A DNA stretch of 64,000 bases. Source: Streptomyces formicae (GTDB lineage: Bacteria > Actinomycetota > Actinomycetes > Streptomycetales > Streptomycetaceae). Below, piece by piece: positions 40,388-48,008 of the stretch. Position numbers and translations under genes: made by a program. Position 1 is the stretch's first letter. Each line of letters begins with the position of its first letter. Location of the stretch: positions 4,960,001 to 5,024,000 of the forward strand of contig NZ_CP071872.1 of the NCBI RefSeq assembly GCF_022647665.1, written 5' to 3'. The notes under the pieces are model-generated. The model was not told where the DNA came from. It did not search any database and saw only the letters and a list, made by a program, of their open reading frames with translations.

Positions 40388-40460
40388 CTACCGCCGTTCC
40401 GGATTCGAACCGGTGCTGGCCAGCGGTGGACGACAGCCTTCGTCTGCCGGCGGCGCCCCC
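40388..40460 (-). other. Structured region with T-arm-like hairpin
   Basis: On the minus strand, just after the HTH gene stop, CCGG-TTCGAAT-CCGG forms a T-arm-like hairpin flanked by CCGCC and GGCGG segments that pair. No complete tRNA cloverleaf with anticodon arm can be built (only about 63 bases fit). It could be a degenerate tRNA or a terminator. Confidence 0.3.
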
Positions 40461-40469
40461 GTCTATGGG

Positions 40470-40697
40470 TCAGGCGGCGCGGGCGCCTTCGGGAAGCGGC
40501 GGGACGGCGCCGGGGGTGATGACCTCTCCGGTTTCCTCGACTCGTAGCGCTTTGGGGATCTCGCGCACGTTGTAGCGGATGGCCTTGCCCTGCCCGTATC
40601 GGGTGATGCGGCCTTCGCTGGCCCATCGCCAGATGGTGCCCACGGAGCGTCCGGCCCAGTGGGCGGCGTCGGCTGCGGTAGCGAGCGCTGGAGGCAT
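40470..40697 (-). CDS. Excisionase-type helix-turn-helix protein
   Basis: 75 residues from an ATG with AGGAGG eight bases upstream (an in-frame GTG overlaps that site and is rejected). AADAAHWAGRSVGTIWRWASEGRITRYGQGKAIRYNVREIPKAL is a MerR/excisionase-like winged HTH. Candidates for Xis activity with the integrase are this protein and the one at 48008. Confidence 0.8.
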   Translation of the reverse strand: MPPALATAADAAHWAGRSVGTIWRWASEGRITRYGQGKAIRYNVREIPKALRVEETGEVITPGAVPPLPEGARAA

Positions 40698-40854
40698 TCG
40701 AGTCACCTCCTGGAACGACGAAGGGCCACCCGATCGGGGGCGGCCCTAGCGACACGTGAAGCAGACTGATCACAGGATGCTTCGGTGCAGGTCGGAGTGT
40801 CAAGTAATTCCCGTTTCCGCCCTCGCGGGGCGCTGCTCCGCCAGACTGCCTTTC

Positions 40855-41040
40855 ATGCCTACGGTGTTCTCGGTGCAGGCGGATTCCCGCGAGGTGTGTG
40901 CGCGGGAGTTGGAGCGGTTGTGCCGCGACTACGGCCTGACGCCGTCGTTGCGGCCGGTGCGGTCGGCGGGTACGGATCGGTGGCTGGCGCGGGCAACGCC
41001 GACGGCCCCGGCTGGTGAGGGCCGGGGCCGCGGGGTTTAG
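40855..41040 (+). CDS. Small prophage protein, 61 aa
   Basis: 61 residues (MPTVFSVQADSREVCARELERLCRDYGLTP...). It is predicted as a small alpha/beta protein. No clear ribosome-binding site is seen, so it may be weakly or leaderlessly translated. Divergent from the HTH gene at 40697; the shared 157 bases contain a GGGCC/GGCCC hairpin at 40722-40746. Function unknown. Confidence 0.5.
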   Translation: MPTVFSVQADSREVCARELERLCRDYGLTPSLRPVRSAGTDRWLARATPTAPAGEGRGRGV

Positions 41041-41044
41041 CGGG

Positions 41045-41164
41045 TCAGGCGGAGGCGCTGATGCCCTTCTGTTCGAGGGCGAGGCGTAGTCCGGTGGCGG
41101 CTTCGCAGGCGGCGTTGCAGTACGGGTGGCCGCCGGGCGCGCCGCAGAGGATGCATTCGCTCAC
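41045..41164 (-). CDS. Tiny zinc-ribbon protein, 39 aa
   Basis: 39 residues from a GTG that overlaps the previous stop (GTGA). VSECILCGAPGGHPYCNAACEAATG gives C-x-x-C, H-P-Y-C and a further Cys, a plausible four-ligand zinc knuckle. Function unknown; one of many such small Cys proteins in this prophage. Confidence 0.6.
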   Translation of the reverse strand: MSECILCGAPGGHPYCNAACEAATGLRLALEQKGISASA

Positions 41165-41349
41165 CGGGCCCACCAGTGGGGCTCGTGGTCGGCTGCGGCG
41201 CTGAGGATTTCGAAGGCGACTTCCTGCCCGTCTTCTCCGGCCTGTTCGACGAGCTTGTCGGCCAGGCGTTGGCTGCCGCGGCCGAGGAGGCCGCCGCGCT
41301 GGAGTTGGCGGCCGGCTTCACGGATCTCTTCGGGGGTGGGCTTGGGCAT
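41161..41349 (-). CDS. Small prophage protein, 62 aa
   Basis: 62 residues starting MPKPTPEEIREAGRQLQRGGLLGRG with GAAAGGA upstream, helical throughout, ending EPHWWAR. Coupled to the 39-residue zinc-ribbon gene. Function unknown. Confidence 0.6.
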   Translation of the reverse strand: MPKPTPEEIREAGRQLQRGGLLGRGSQRLADKLVEQAGEDGQEVAFEILSAAADHEPHWWAR

Positions 41350-41372
41350 GGGGTGTCCTTTCGGGTCGGGTG

Positions 41373-41857
41373 TCAGATGCCGCGGGTTGCGGCATCGTGG
41401 GCGGCTTGGTTGAGCATGCGGAGCACTACTGCGGGGTCGTGCTGTTCGTCGTTCCAGGCAGGGACGGTGAGGGTGTCGGGGAACTGGGCTCGGATGGTGT
41501 CGAGCAGCACGGCGCACGCGTCAGCTGCTTGGCCGGGGTGGCGGCTTCGGTCCGGATGGCGCCGTAGAGGCAGGTGGCGCCTTGCTCGTCGCGGCAGTGT
41601 CCGGTGGTCCATCCGTCGCGTTGGATGCGGGCGTGGGCTCGGTGCAGCAGGTCGGCGAGCGGGGTGAGGCCCGGGGCGGGCAGGATGGCCGGGGCGAAGT
41701 CGACGACGAGTGCGGACTCGATGTGGGCGGTGTTGACCTCGAAGCGGACCGCGGCCTCGTTGAGCTTCGCGTCCATGGCCAGCTGGGCGAGGGCGAGTCG
41801 GGCGTCCAGGTCGAGAGTGGGGGTCTCGACCTGGACGCGGATGGCGGTCTTGGTCAC
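41373..41857 (-). pseudogene. DUF6197-like gene split by a frameshift
   Basis: Frame 1 begins MTKTAIRVQVETPTLDLDARL and keeps family-like sequence to RDEQGATCLYGAIRTEAATPAKQ; it then turns into unrelated Ser/Pro residues. The missing end (DACAVLLDTIRAQFPDTLTVPAWNDEQHD, then MLNQAAHDAA) is in the -1 frame. Joined, the parts give one about 160-residue DUF6197-like protein (C-x-x-G-A-I and W-N-D motifs). The break is near 41520-41545. It is a mutation or a sequence error; no canonical slippery heptamer is seen. Confidence 0.7.
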
Positions 41858-42225
41858 CGGCGGCCAGCCTTGGCGGCCTTGTTGGAGAAGATCCGGAATC
41901 CGGCCTTCTCGGCGACCTTGCGCGGGTCGGGGCCGGCGACCTGGGGGCTGGGGTCGCCGATCTCGCGGACTTTCGGGTCGGGGTCGACGGTGTAGACGGG
42001 CCCTTCGCGGAGGACGAGGCCTTCGACGGAGAGCGAGCCGGCGATCATCCAGGCGCCGGTGATGGCCTGCCTGTGGGTGACGACGTGCCGGGTCTTGAGG
42101 TGGCTGTCTTCGTAGGGGGCGATGTTGGTGGCGACTTCGTTGATGACGTAGAGCACCATGCCCTTGTAGGCGTCGCGGTTGGCCTTCTTGGCGTCGCTGC
42201 GGGTGCGTCGGTAGACGGTGGTCAT
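41854..42225 (-). CDS. Prophage hypothetical protein
   Basis: 123 residues starting MTTVYRRTRSDAKKANRDAY with AAGGAG upstream. Predicted alpha/beta; ITGAWMIAGSLSVEGLVLREGPVYTVDPDPKVREIGDPSP in the middle, basic end. Coupled by ATGA to the DUF6197-like gene. It lies directly downstream of the palindrome-rich region that follows the translocase gene. Confidence 0.65.
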   Translation of the reverse strand: MTTVYRRTRSDAKKANRDAYKGMVLYVINEVATNIAPYEDSHLKTRHVVTHRQAITGAWMIAGSLSVEGLVLREGPVYTVDPDPKVREIGDPSPQVAGPDPRKVAEKAGFRIFSNKAAKAGRR

Positions 42226-42261
42226 GGGGTTCTCCTTTACGGGGTGTTTGGCGTGGTTTGC

Positions 42262-42391
42262 GCCCCAGACTGGGGCATGTTTCATCCCGGTTTGTCGCGT
42301 GGACTTGGGGCGGTCAGGGGGTGGACGTGACCCGGGTCGCGTCCGGGGTCTGTCCGCCCCCTGACCAGGGGGAATACCGGGTCAAACCCGG
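42262..42391. repeat. Cluster of four palindromes
   Basis: Within 130 bases: GCCCCA-N3-TGGGGC (42262-42276), the perfect palindrome GACCCGGGTC (42329-42338), CCCCCTG-N2-CAGGGGG (42357-42372) and CCGGGT-N3-ACCCGG (42377-42391). They lie between the translocase gene end and the gene starting at 42225. Terminator, operator array or a DNA-processing site are possible. Confidence 0.55.
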
Positions 42392-42407
42392 GCAGTGTCC
42401 GGGGTGT

Positions 42408-42707
42408 TCAGGCCCCGGAGAGGTACTTGAGCGCGGCCTCGACGTCGCCGCGCCGGTAGCCGTTGACCCGGCGGCCTTCGATGGTGACCTTGACGGTGGC
42501 GCCGGCCCCGGCCGCGCGGAGCAGTTCCCCGAGCCGGTCAGCGGTCATGGGACCGCCGATGAAGTGGGCCATCTCGTCGAGCTGTGCCTCGTCGCGGTCG
42601 AGGTGTCGCATGGCCGCGAGGGCGCCGCGGACGGCTTCGATCTGCTGCCTCTGCTCGGGGTCGCCTGGTGTACGGCGCGGCCCGGTACGCCGTTGCGCTC
42701 TGGGCCC
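42408..42707 (-). other. Out-of-frame C-terminus of the FtsK-like protein
   Basis: This frame, -1 relative to the translocase gene, continues it with sensible protein (RRTPGDPEQRQQIEAVRGAL, then RRVNGYRRGDVEAALKYLSG). It has no convincing start of its own. The switch coincides with GGGGGCCCA, which includes the heptamer G-GGC-CCA (42701-42707). A shifted product would be about 723 residues. Programmed slip, mutation and sequencing error in the G run are all possible. Confidence 0.6.
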
Positions 42708-44578
42708 CCAGCCATGGATGACAGGCCGGTGGCGTTGAGAAGATGCTTCTCGATCGGGTCTTCCCACTGGCCGGCGAGGCGCCCGGCCTTCTCCCGGATC
42801 TTCGCGGCCTTCTCCTGGAGTGTGGAGATCTCGCCGCGCTCGTCCTCGTCGATGTCGAAGCTGCGGGCCTTGTCGGTGATGCCGACGAACGGGTTGACCA
42901 GCCAGCCGAGCCCGGGGCGCGGCGGGTCGAACTTGCTGGCGTCCCGCCCCTGGCCGGAGGAGCCTTCACCGAGGATGGCGTTGGACTGGCGGGCGCTGTC
43001 GACACGCATGGCCCACTTGGTGGTGAAGTTGATCGCCAGCTCGGTCGGGAAGACGTCAGCGTTCGGGTACTGCGTGATGATGACGAACATGATCCCGGCA
43101 CCGACGGCGACCGACGCCAGGTTGACCATCTGCTCCATGATCTCCTCACGACGGCGCTTCCCGCTGCGGGTGTACGTGGCGAGCTCGTCGATCACGATCA
43201 GCTCGATGCCGCCGAGCTGCTCGATCACGGGAGCGACCAGCTTGCTCTTCCCGAGGTCGTTGAGCGCGGCCTCACGGCGCTTCATGTCGGCGAGTTCTGC
43301 TTCGAGCAGGGCGACGAGCCGGTCCGGGTCGGGCTTGAAGTAGGTAGCGGCGACGCCAGCCTTGGCGTAGGCGTTCCACTCGGCGTTCTCCTTGCCGGCC
43401 ACGATCCGCAGGTTGATGCGGGGGTCGAAGCTGGCGCCGACGACGACGTTGGATGCGCCAACGCCCTTGCCGGACCGGGTACCGCCGCCGATGGCGATGT
43501 TGGAGCTGCGGATCGGCAGTCGGATGGTGTTGCCGCGCTTGGCCCAGCCGATGGGTACGCCTTCCTGAAACGCGTCGAGCTGGGACGGGCTCTTGATGAG
43601 CGGCGAGGGGCGAACATCCTCGAACGGGTCGCGGTCGGTCATCCACAGGCTGGTCCGGAGTTCGGTGCCTGCCTTAGTGACGTCGATCATCGACGAGTCC
43701 CGGCCGAGGGCGCCAGCGAACTCTTCGATCTTTCTGACCAGGTTGGCGACCTTGGTGCGCGGCGGCAGATCGAAGACGACGGTGGTGTTGCCCTCCCTGT
43801 CGCGCTGCGGCACCGCCAGGATCTGGATCTGCTCGTTCGGCCGTACCTCGCCGATGTTCCGCAGCGCCTGATCCAGCTCTTCAGCCGTGAGCGCGGGCGG
43901 TGGCGGGGCGTTGAAGTCCCGTCCCCCAGGCTCCTTCTTCAGCATGTTGACGGGGGTGGCCAGCTGCTCCGGGATGAGCGGGGCAGGTGCAGGCTGGCCG
44001 TCGACGAAAGGGCGGGAGACGAGGTACCAGCCGTATCCGGCAGCGGTGCCGAGAGCGGCCAGCAGCAGCGGCTGCCCGGTGGCAGCCTGCTCGGCAGCGG
44101 CCCCGATGGCGGGGAATGCGGCGAGGGTGCCTCCGGCCAGGGTGGCGGCCCGGCCGGCTTTCTTTCCGTGTCGCACGTTGTTGATCTCGCGGTCGGTGGG
44201 TGGCAGCACCGGTTCGGCCTGGATGGCGGCGAGCTTGGACTCTGCGGAGGCGACCTCCCCGGCGAGGCGGGCGAGGTGCCGGGAGTTGACGTTGCCGTCT
44301 TCGGCTTCGATGCGGGCTTTGGCGACCGCGAACCGGGCGTGGTGCTCGGCGGCGGTCCGCTGCTGCTGGCGGACCTTCTCGTCGTGCTTGGCCTGCTTGC
44401 GCAGTGTCGCAATCTGGATGATGTCGACGTCGTCGATGTCGCCGGTGGCAAGCCACTCCTTGACGCGGGCGCCAACATGGCCCCGCTGCTCCTTGAAGGC
44501 GTCCTTCATGCGCTGCCTACGGGCCGGCACCTCCTCCTGCTGCTGTTCGACGTGCTCGGGCTCGATCTCGGTGGCCAC
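42545..44578 (-). CDS. FtsK/SpoIIIE-like DNA translocase (Tra-like)
   Basis: 677 residues as read from a GTG at 44578. Coiled coil about 60-125, two hydrophobic segments about 145-165 and 170-188, and a RecA-like motor with Walker A GGTRSGKG (365-372) and Walker B LIVIDELA (460-467), then NADVFPTELAINFTTKWAMRV. In Streptomyces plasmids and AICEs a single FtsK-like protein moves double-stranded DNA between hyphae. Adjacent DUF2637 and membrane genes support that role here. The true C-terminus lies in another frame after about residue 626. Confidence 0.85.
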   Translation of the reverse strand: MATEIEPEHVEQQQEEVPARRQRMKDAFKEQRGHVGARVKEWLATGDIDDVDIIQIATLRKQAKHDEKVRQQQRTAAEHHARFAVAKARIEAEDGNVNSRHLARLAGEVASAESKLAAIQAEPVLPPTDREINNVRHGKKAGRAATLAGGTLAAFPAIGAAAEQAATGQPLLLAALGTAAGYGWYLVSRPFVDGQPAPAPLIPEQLATPVNMLKKEPGGRDFNAPPPPALTAEELDQALRNIGEVRPNEQIQILAVPQRDREGNTTVVFDLPPRTKVANLVRKIEEFAGALGRDSSMIDVTKAGTELRTSLWMTDRDPFEDVRPSPLIKSPSQLDAFQEGVPIGWAKRGNTIRLPIRSSNIAIGGGTRSGKGVGASNVVVGASFDPRINLRIVAGKENAEWNAYAKAGVAATYFKPDPDRLVALLEAELADMKRREAALNDLGKSKLVAPVIEQLGGIELIVIDELATYTRSGKRRREEIMEQMVNLASVAVGAGIMFVIITQYPNADVFPTELAINFTTKWAMRVDSARQSNAILGEGSSGQGRDASKFDPPRPGLGWLVNPFVGITDKARSFDIDEDERGEISTLQEKAAKIREKAGRLAGQWEDPIEKHLLNATGLSSMAGGPERNGVPGRAVHQATPSRGSRSKPSAAPSRPCDTSTATRHSSTRWPTSSAVP

Positions 44579-44635
44579 TGCCCTATCCCTTCTGGTCGAG
44601 GGCGGGACCCGGCTTGGGCCCCGCCGTGGTGTGGG

Positions 44636-45226
44636 CTAGAGGCCGCCGAGGACTCCGCCGAGGGAGCTGACCAGGGAGCCGGTGATCTGGCTGCCCATGG
44701 AGCCGATGACAGTGCCGGACAGGGCGATCCCGAACAGGCCGGACAGGACAGCGTCCCCAGCCTTGAGCGGGCCGTTCTTCACGCGGACGATGACAATGAT
44801 CGCGAGGACGAGGATCACGACGACGCCGACGCCGATCGCGCCGCCGCCGGCCTGGGTCTGGACCTGCTGCGGGTTGTAGACGGGCTGCTGGATCTGCTGC
44901 CCGGCGCCGCTCTGCGGGGCGGGGCCGTTCAGGGACTGGGTCATGCCGGTGATGCCGCCGGGCTGCGTGTCGGTCGCCGCGGCGAGCTGGACGACCGCAG
45001 TGCGATGACTGGCGTCGGCCCGGTAGGCGGCGGAGTCGAGGCCGCGGACGTGGACGGTGCGCCCATCGGGCATGGTGACCGGCGCCCCGGAGGCCTTGTC
45101 GACAACGGTCTGGATCTCGGCGGCGGAGGCGGTGTCAGCGGTGGCGGTAGTGATCGCGGCGGCGCCTCCGAGGAGGGCGACGGCCGCGCTGCCCGAGACG
45201 GCGATCCGGCGGATGGTGGTGTTCAT
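44636..45226 (-). CDS. Secreted/membrane protein of the translocase operon
   Basis: 196 residues. N-terminal signal peptide (MNTTIRRIAVSGSAAVALLGGAAA... ending near ASA-AE), an extracytoplasmic region about 40-130 with a Gln/Pro-rich end, a strong transmembrane helix (about 134-155, VGVVVILVLAIIVIV) and a Gly/Ser-rich hydrophobic C-terminus. It lies between the FtsK-like and DUF2637 genes, so it probably works with them in the membrane. No named family. Confidence 0.75.
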   Translation of the reverse strand: MNTTIRRIAVSGSAAVALLGGAAAITTATADTASAAEIQTVVDKASGAPVTMPDGRTVHVRGLDSAAYRADASHRTAVVQLAAATDTQPGGITGMTQSLNGPAPQSGAGQQIQQPVYNPQQVQTQAGGGAIGVGVVVILVLAIIVIVRVKNGPLKAGDAVLSGLFGIALSGTVIGSMGSQITGSLVSSLGGVLGGL

Positions 45227-45237
45227 GTCGAGTCCTT

Positions 45238-46560
45238 TCACGGGGTGGGGTGGTCGGCCCTCGGGCGGGTGGTCTTGGCGGTCGAGGTGGTGCGCTCGAG
45301 GGCGGCCTGCTTGCGTGCGATGGGGCTGGGCGGCTGGCTGTCGCCGGGCGTCCGGCGGGGCGGGGTGCCGCCGTTGAAGCGGCGTCCGTCGACAGCGTTC
45401 GGGTCGCGCTTAGCGGGGGCGGGTCGATGGGATTCGACCTGCGCGTAGTCGCCGATTATCGGAAGGTCGGTGGCGGTCTTCATGCGGGCCTGTGCGGCGC
45501 GGGACTGGGCCTCGATCTGGGGGGTGATGCCGACTACCTTGCAGCCGGTGACCCGGTACCAGGCCTCGGCCCAGATCTGCTCGGTGACGTACTGGGAGCC
45601 GCGGGCGGAGCGCATCGCGTCGGCAACCTTCCACACGTCGTCGTGGCCCGACTGGCGGTCGGCGTCGCGGCGCTTCTGCTCCTCCTTGGCGCGGGACTCG
45701 GACAGCTGCTTCGCGGCCAGCGCCGCGTGCTCGGCGTCCGCCTTCTCGCGGCGCGCCTTCTCGCGGACGGCATCCGCCTGCTTCTTCGCTCGAGCGGCTG
45801 CCCGCCGCTCTCGGCGTGACGGGATCCCGTCGGCCTGCTGGGCGATGCCGTGCTCGTAGGCCATGAGGACGATCGGCCCGCCGAGGGAGGCGATGGCGCC
45901 GATGAGGCCGGCGTTGAAGCCGATGGCGGGGGTCGTGATGCCGCCGTGGAGGTTGATCACGGCAGCGATGACGGCGGAGATCATGATGCCGATCCGGTAC
46001 GGGGCGACATCCCGGCGGTGGGCAACGGCCCACGCGGCACCGGCGGCGAGTACGAGGGCCAGGCCCTCCAGCAGCGCGGGGGCGGCGATGAGGAACTTCC
46101 TCGCCGGATCCCAGAAGTGCATGAACTGTACAGGCGCCGCGATGATCAGGCCGACGGCATAGATGCTGCGGGCGCCCCACTTCCAGATCTTCTCGGTGCG
46201 CTGCTGCTCCTTGGCGCGCGCGGTCTCCTCGGCGTCATGGTCGGCTGCAGCCTGCTCGGCCTTCTCCTTCTCCGCGGCGGACTTGGCGGCCTCAGCGGCC
46301 TTCTTCGCCAGGTGCGCGGCGTGATCAGCCTTCTCTTTCTCCAGGCGCATGGCGGCGCGCTCGTTGGCGATGCGCTGCTTCTCGGCCTCCTCTGCCGCCA
46401 GCACCCGGGCAGCCTCGGCCTTGCCTTCGGCTTCGATGCGGAGCGCCTTGGCCTTCGCTTCGGCGTCGGTACGGATGGCCTCCGCCTTGGCGAGCGCGAC
46501 CGGGTCGAACCGAGGCTCGACGACGTGGCCGTTTACCCTCTCGATAGCGGAGGTGCTCAC
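45238..46560 (-). CDS. DUF2637 membrane protein (Spd-like)
   Basis: 440 residues. Residues 20-125 are a long charged coiled coil (repeated EAKAKALRIEAEGKAEAAR-like heptads); about 130-240 hold four to five membrane helices of the DUF2637 domain (YAVGLIIAAPVQFMHFWDP, then NLHGGITTPAIGFNAGLIG); a second basic coiled coil and an HTH-like tail follow. DUF2637 proteins occur with Tra/FtsK in Streptomyces conjugative elements and are linked to intramycelial spread. The stop overlaps the preceding operon gene region closely. Confidence 0.85.
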   Translation of the reverse strand: MSTSAIERVNGHVVEPRFDPVALAKAEAIRTDAEAKAKALRIEAEGKAEAARVLAAEEAEKQRIANERAAMRLEKEKADHAAHLAKKAAEAAKSAAEKEKAEQAAADHDAEETARAKEQQRTEKIWKWGARSIYAVGLIIAAPVQFMHFWDPARKFLIAAPALLEGLALVLAAGAAWAVAHRRDVAPYRIGIMISAVIAAVINLHGGITTPAIGFNAGLIGAIASLGGPIVLMAYEHGIAQQADGIPSRRERRAAARAKKQADAVREKARREKADAEHAALAAKQLSESRAKEEQKRRDADRQSGHDDVWKVADAMRSARGSQYVTEQIWAEAWYRVTGCKVVGITPQIEAQSRAAQARMKTATDLPIIGDYAQVESHRPAPAKRDPNAVDGRRFNGGTPPRRTPGDSQPPSPIARKQAALERTTSTAKTTRPRADHPTP

Positions 46561-46595
46561 GGTGATCAGCTCCTTCCTCGGTCAGGCGGGTTGGG

Positions 46596-46754
46596 TTACC
46601 ACCAGCTGGTCTTGCGCCGGTCGGGGTCACATCCGTTGCGGGCGTGGTCTTCGCACGGCTCGCACGGGGTCTTCTGGTCTCCGAGGCCGAGCCAGTTGCC
46701 CTTGTGGAGCTCGGCGTGCTCGACGCACTGAGCGCAGTCGTCGTCCCGCGCCAT
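46596..46754 (-). CDS. Tiny Cys-rich protein, 52 aa
   Basis: 52 residues starting MARDDDCAQCVEHAELHKGN; C-x-x-C, then C-E-P-C and a last Cys (ARNGCDPD) suggest one zinc-binding site. This H-x-x-x-x-x-x-x-D-x-K-T-P-C-x-x-C arrangement is common in Streptomyces element proteins. The start touches the previous stop. Function unknown. Confidence 0.62.
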   Translation of the reverse strand: MARDDDCAQCVEHAELHKGNWLGLGDQKTPCEPCEDHARNGCDPDRRKTSWW

Positions 46755-46921
46755 CAGGCGGCGACCGGCTGGGCGAGGACTTCGAGCTCGGCAACAAGCT
46801 GGGAGCCGGGGTTGTGGGCGTCGTAGTCGTCGGCGATCGCCTCGATCCGGGCAAGGTTGAGCTCGTCGCCGGCACGGAGCGCGGTCAGGTAGTCGTCGAT
46901 CAGGCGGGTCGTGAAACGCAT
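46754..46921 (-). CDS. Small prophage protein, 55 aa
   Basis: 55 residues starting MRFTTRLIDDYLTALRAGDELNLARIEAIADDY; helical and acidic. Coupled to the 52-residue Cys-rich gene by a one-base junction. Function unknown. Confidence 0.55.
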   Translation of the reverse strand: MRFTTRLIDDYLTALRAGDELNLARIEAIADDYDAHNPGSQLVAELEVLAQPVAA

Positions 46922-47013
46922 GGCGGTCAGTCCTCTCCGGGGATGCGGCCGCCACGGAGGGCGGCAGCCTCGTTGCGGTAGTCGTGGTCCTGTCGGACGG
47001 TGGTGGTCTGGGG

Positions 47014-47262
47014 TCAGAGCTGGTTGCGCTCGAGGGAGAAGAACAGCGTCTGCGCGCCACCTTCGAGGTCCGGGTGGGTCCGAATGAGGTCGGTGTAGAT
47101 CGCCCTGTAGAGCTCGGCTCGGCACCACCCATCCGGGGGTGTGATGGCGGCGCTGAAGGTGGATACGTACACGGCCCCAGGTCGCGTCTGCCCCTGCAGG
47201 GTGAGGATGTAGAAGTGAGTCGCCTCGCGCTGAGCGGGCTGGCTCGGAGTGGTCTCGGACAT
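47014..47262 (-). CDS. Prophage/element hypothetical protein
   Basis: 82 residues starting MSETTPSQPAQREATHFYIL. Beta-alpha pattern HFYILTLQGQTRPGAVYVSTFSAAI, then TPPDGWCRAELYRAIYTDLI. GAGAGG-type ribosome site upstream. This small protein accompanies Tra/Spd genes in Streptomyces elements; function unknown. Confidence 0.65.
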   Translation of the reverse strand: MSETTPSQPAQREATHFYILTLQGQTRPGAVYVSTFSAAITPPDGWCRAELYRAIYTDLIRTHPDLEGGAQTLFFSLERNQL

Positions 47263-47315
47263 GGCGGTTCCTCTCGGTTGGTCAAGCGGATGGGATTGGC
47301 GGTCTGGGGTGGCGG

Positions 47316-47477
47316 CTAGTCGCCGTAGTTCTCGGGGAGGCCGTGACGGCGGAGCCACTCGCCCTCCATCGACCTGGACCCTTGCGCCATGTAGTAGGCG
47401 CGGGCTTGGTCGACCTCTTCGTCGGTCATGTCCTGGCCGGGCTTCGTGGTCCAGGACTCGTCGGGAAGGTTGCTCAC
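47316..47477 (-). CDS. Small prophage protein, 53 aa
   Basis: 53 residues from a GTG at 47477 (VSNLPDESWTTKPGQDMTDEEVDQARAYYM...). It has GAGAGG upstream in the same leader sequence as the gene starting at 47262. Helical, acidic. Function unknown. Confidence 0.55.
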   Translation of the reverse strand: MSNLPDESWTTKPGQDMTDEEVDQARAYYMAQGSRSMEGEWLRRHGLPENYGD

Positions 47478-47568
47478 GGGGTTCCTCTCGGTTGGTCAAG
47501 CGGATGGGATTGGGAGCCGCCGGGCGGGGTGACGGGGGGATGGGCACCCGCCCGGCGGCGGACTGGGG

Positions 47569-47712
47569 TTAGCGGCGTTCGGCGAGGGCGACGAGGCGAA
47601 GCCACTCGGCACGCTCCGCAGCCTCCTGCGCCTCACGGGCCGCTTCCTGCGCCCGGCGCGCCTGCTCCTCAAGCTGCGCGTGCGCGGCCGCGACGGTCTC
47701 CTGCGGGCTCAC
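47569..47712 (-). CDS. Small coiled-coil protein, 47 aa
   Basis: 47 residues from a GTG, almost entirely Ala/Glu/Gln/Arg helix with heptad spacing (AHAQLEEQARRAQEAAREAQ...). Its start overlaps the preceding stop in a GTGA junction. Function unknown. Confidence 0.5.
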   Translation of the reverse strand: MSPQETVAAAHAQLEEQARRAQEAAREAQEAAERAEWLRLVALAERR

Positions 47713-48008
47713 GGCCGGCCCTCCCGAAGCTCGTCGAGGGCCTGGGCGCTGGTGCGGTAGGTGGGCGGACGCTCAGCGGCACGCTTGCGGAGGTAGTTCG
47801 CCTCCCACGCGATGCCGAGCTTGGCGTTGCCCGCGAGGACGTCACGGATGGTGGCCTGCACGACCCGGATGCGGTCCTCGACCAAGAGCCGGTACGCAAC
47901 CTCGGCGTCACGATCGAGCGCCGGGGACGGCACCTCCAGCGTCTCGGAGATCGCCGCGAGGAGGTTCAGTACCGGGCCGGGAACGTCGGGGGTCTGGTCG
48001 GCGGCCAT
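47709..48008 (-). CDS. Prophage hypothetical protein, helical
   Basis: 99 residues starting MAADQTPDVPGPVLNLLAAI, predicted all-helical with a charged C-terminal half. ATG overlaps the stop of the HTH gene by one base, so it is in that operon. Function unknown. Confidence 0.6.
   Translation of the reverse strand: MAADQTPDVPGPVLNLLAAISETLEVPSPALDRDAEVAYRLLVEDRIRVVQATIRDVLAGNAKLGIAWEANYLRKRAAERPPTYRTSAQALDELREGRP

Noticed and set aside
40388..40460. A tRNA gene on the minus strand
   Set aside because: Only the T-arm is good. The T-stem has an end mismatch, the anticodon arm is absent or has C at position 33, and total length is about ten bases short.
46926..47011. In-frame coding-like sequence (QDHDYRNEAAALRGGRIPGED) after the TGA of the gene ending at 47014
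   Set aside because: It could be stop-codon readthrough or a mini-gene, but no start codon or stimulatory structure is visible.
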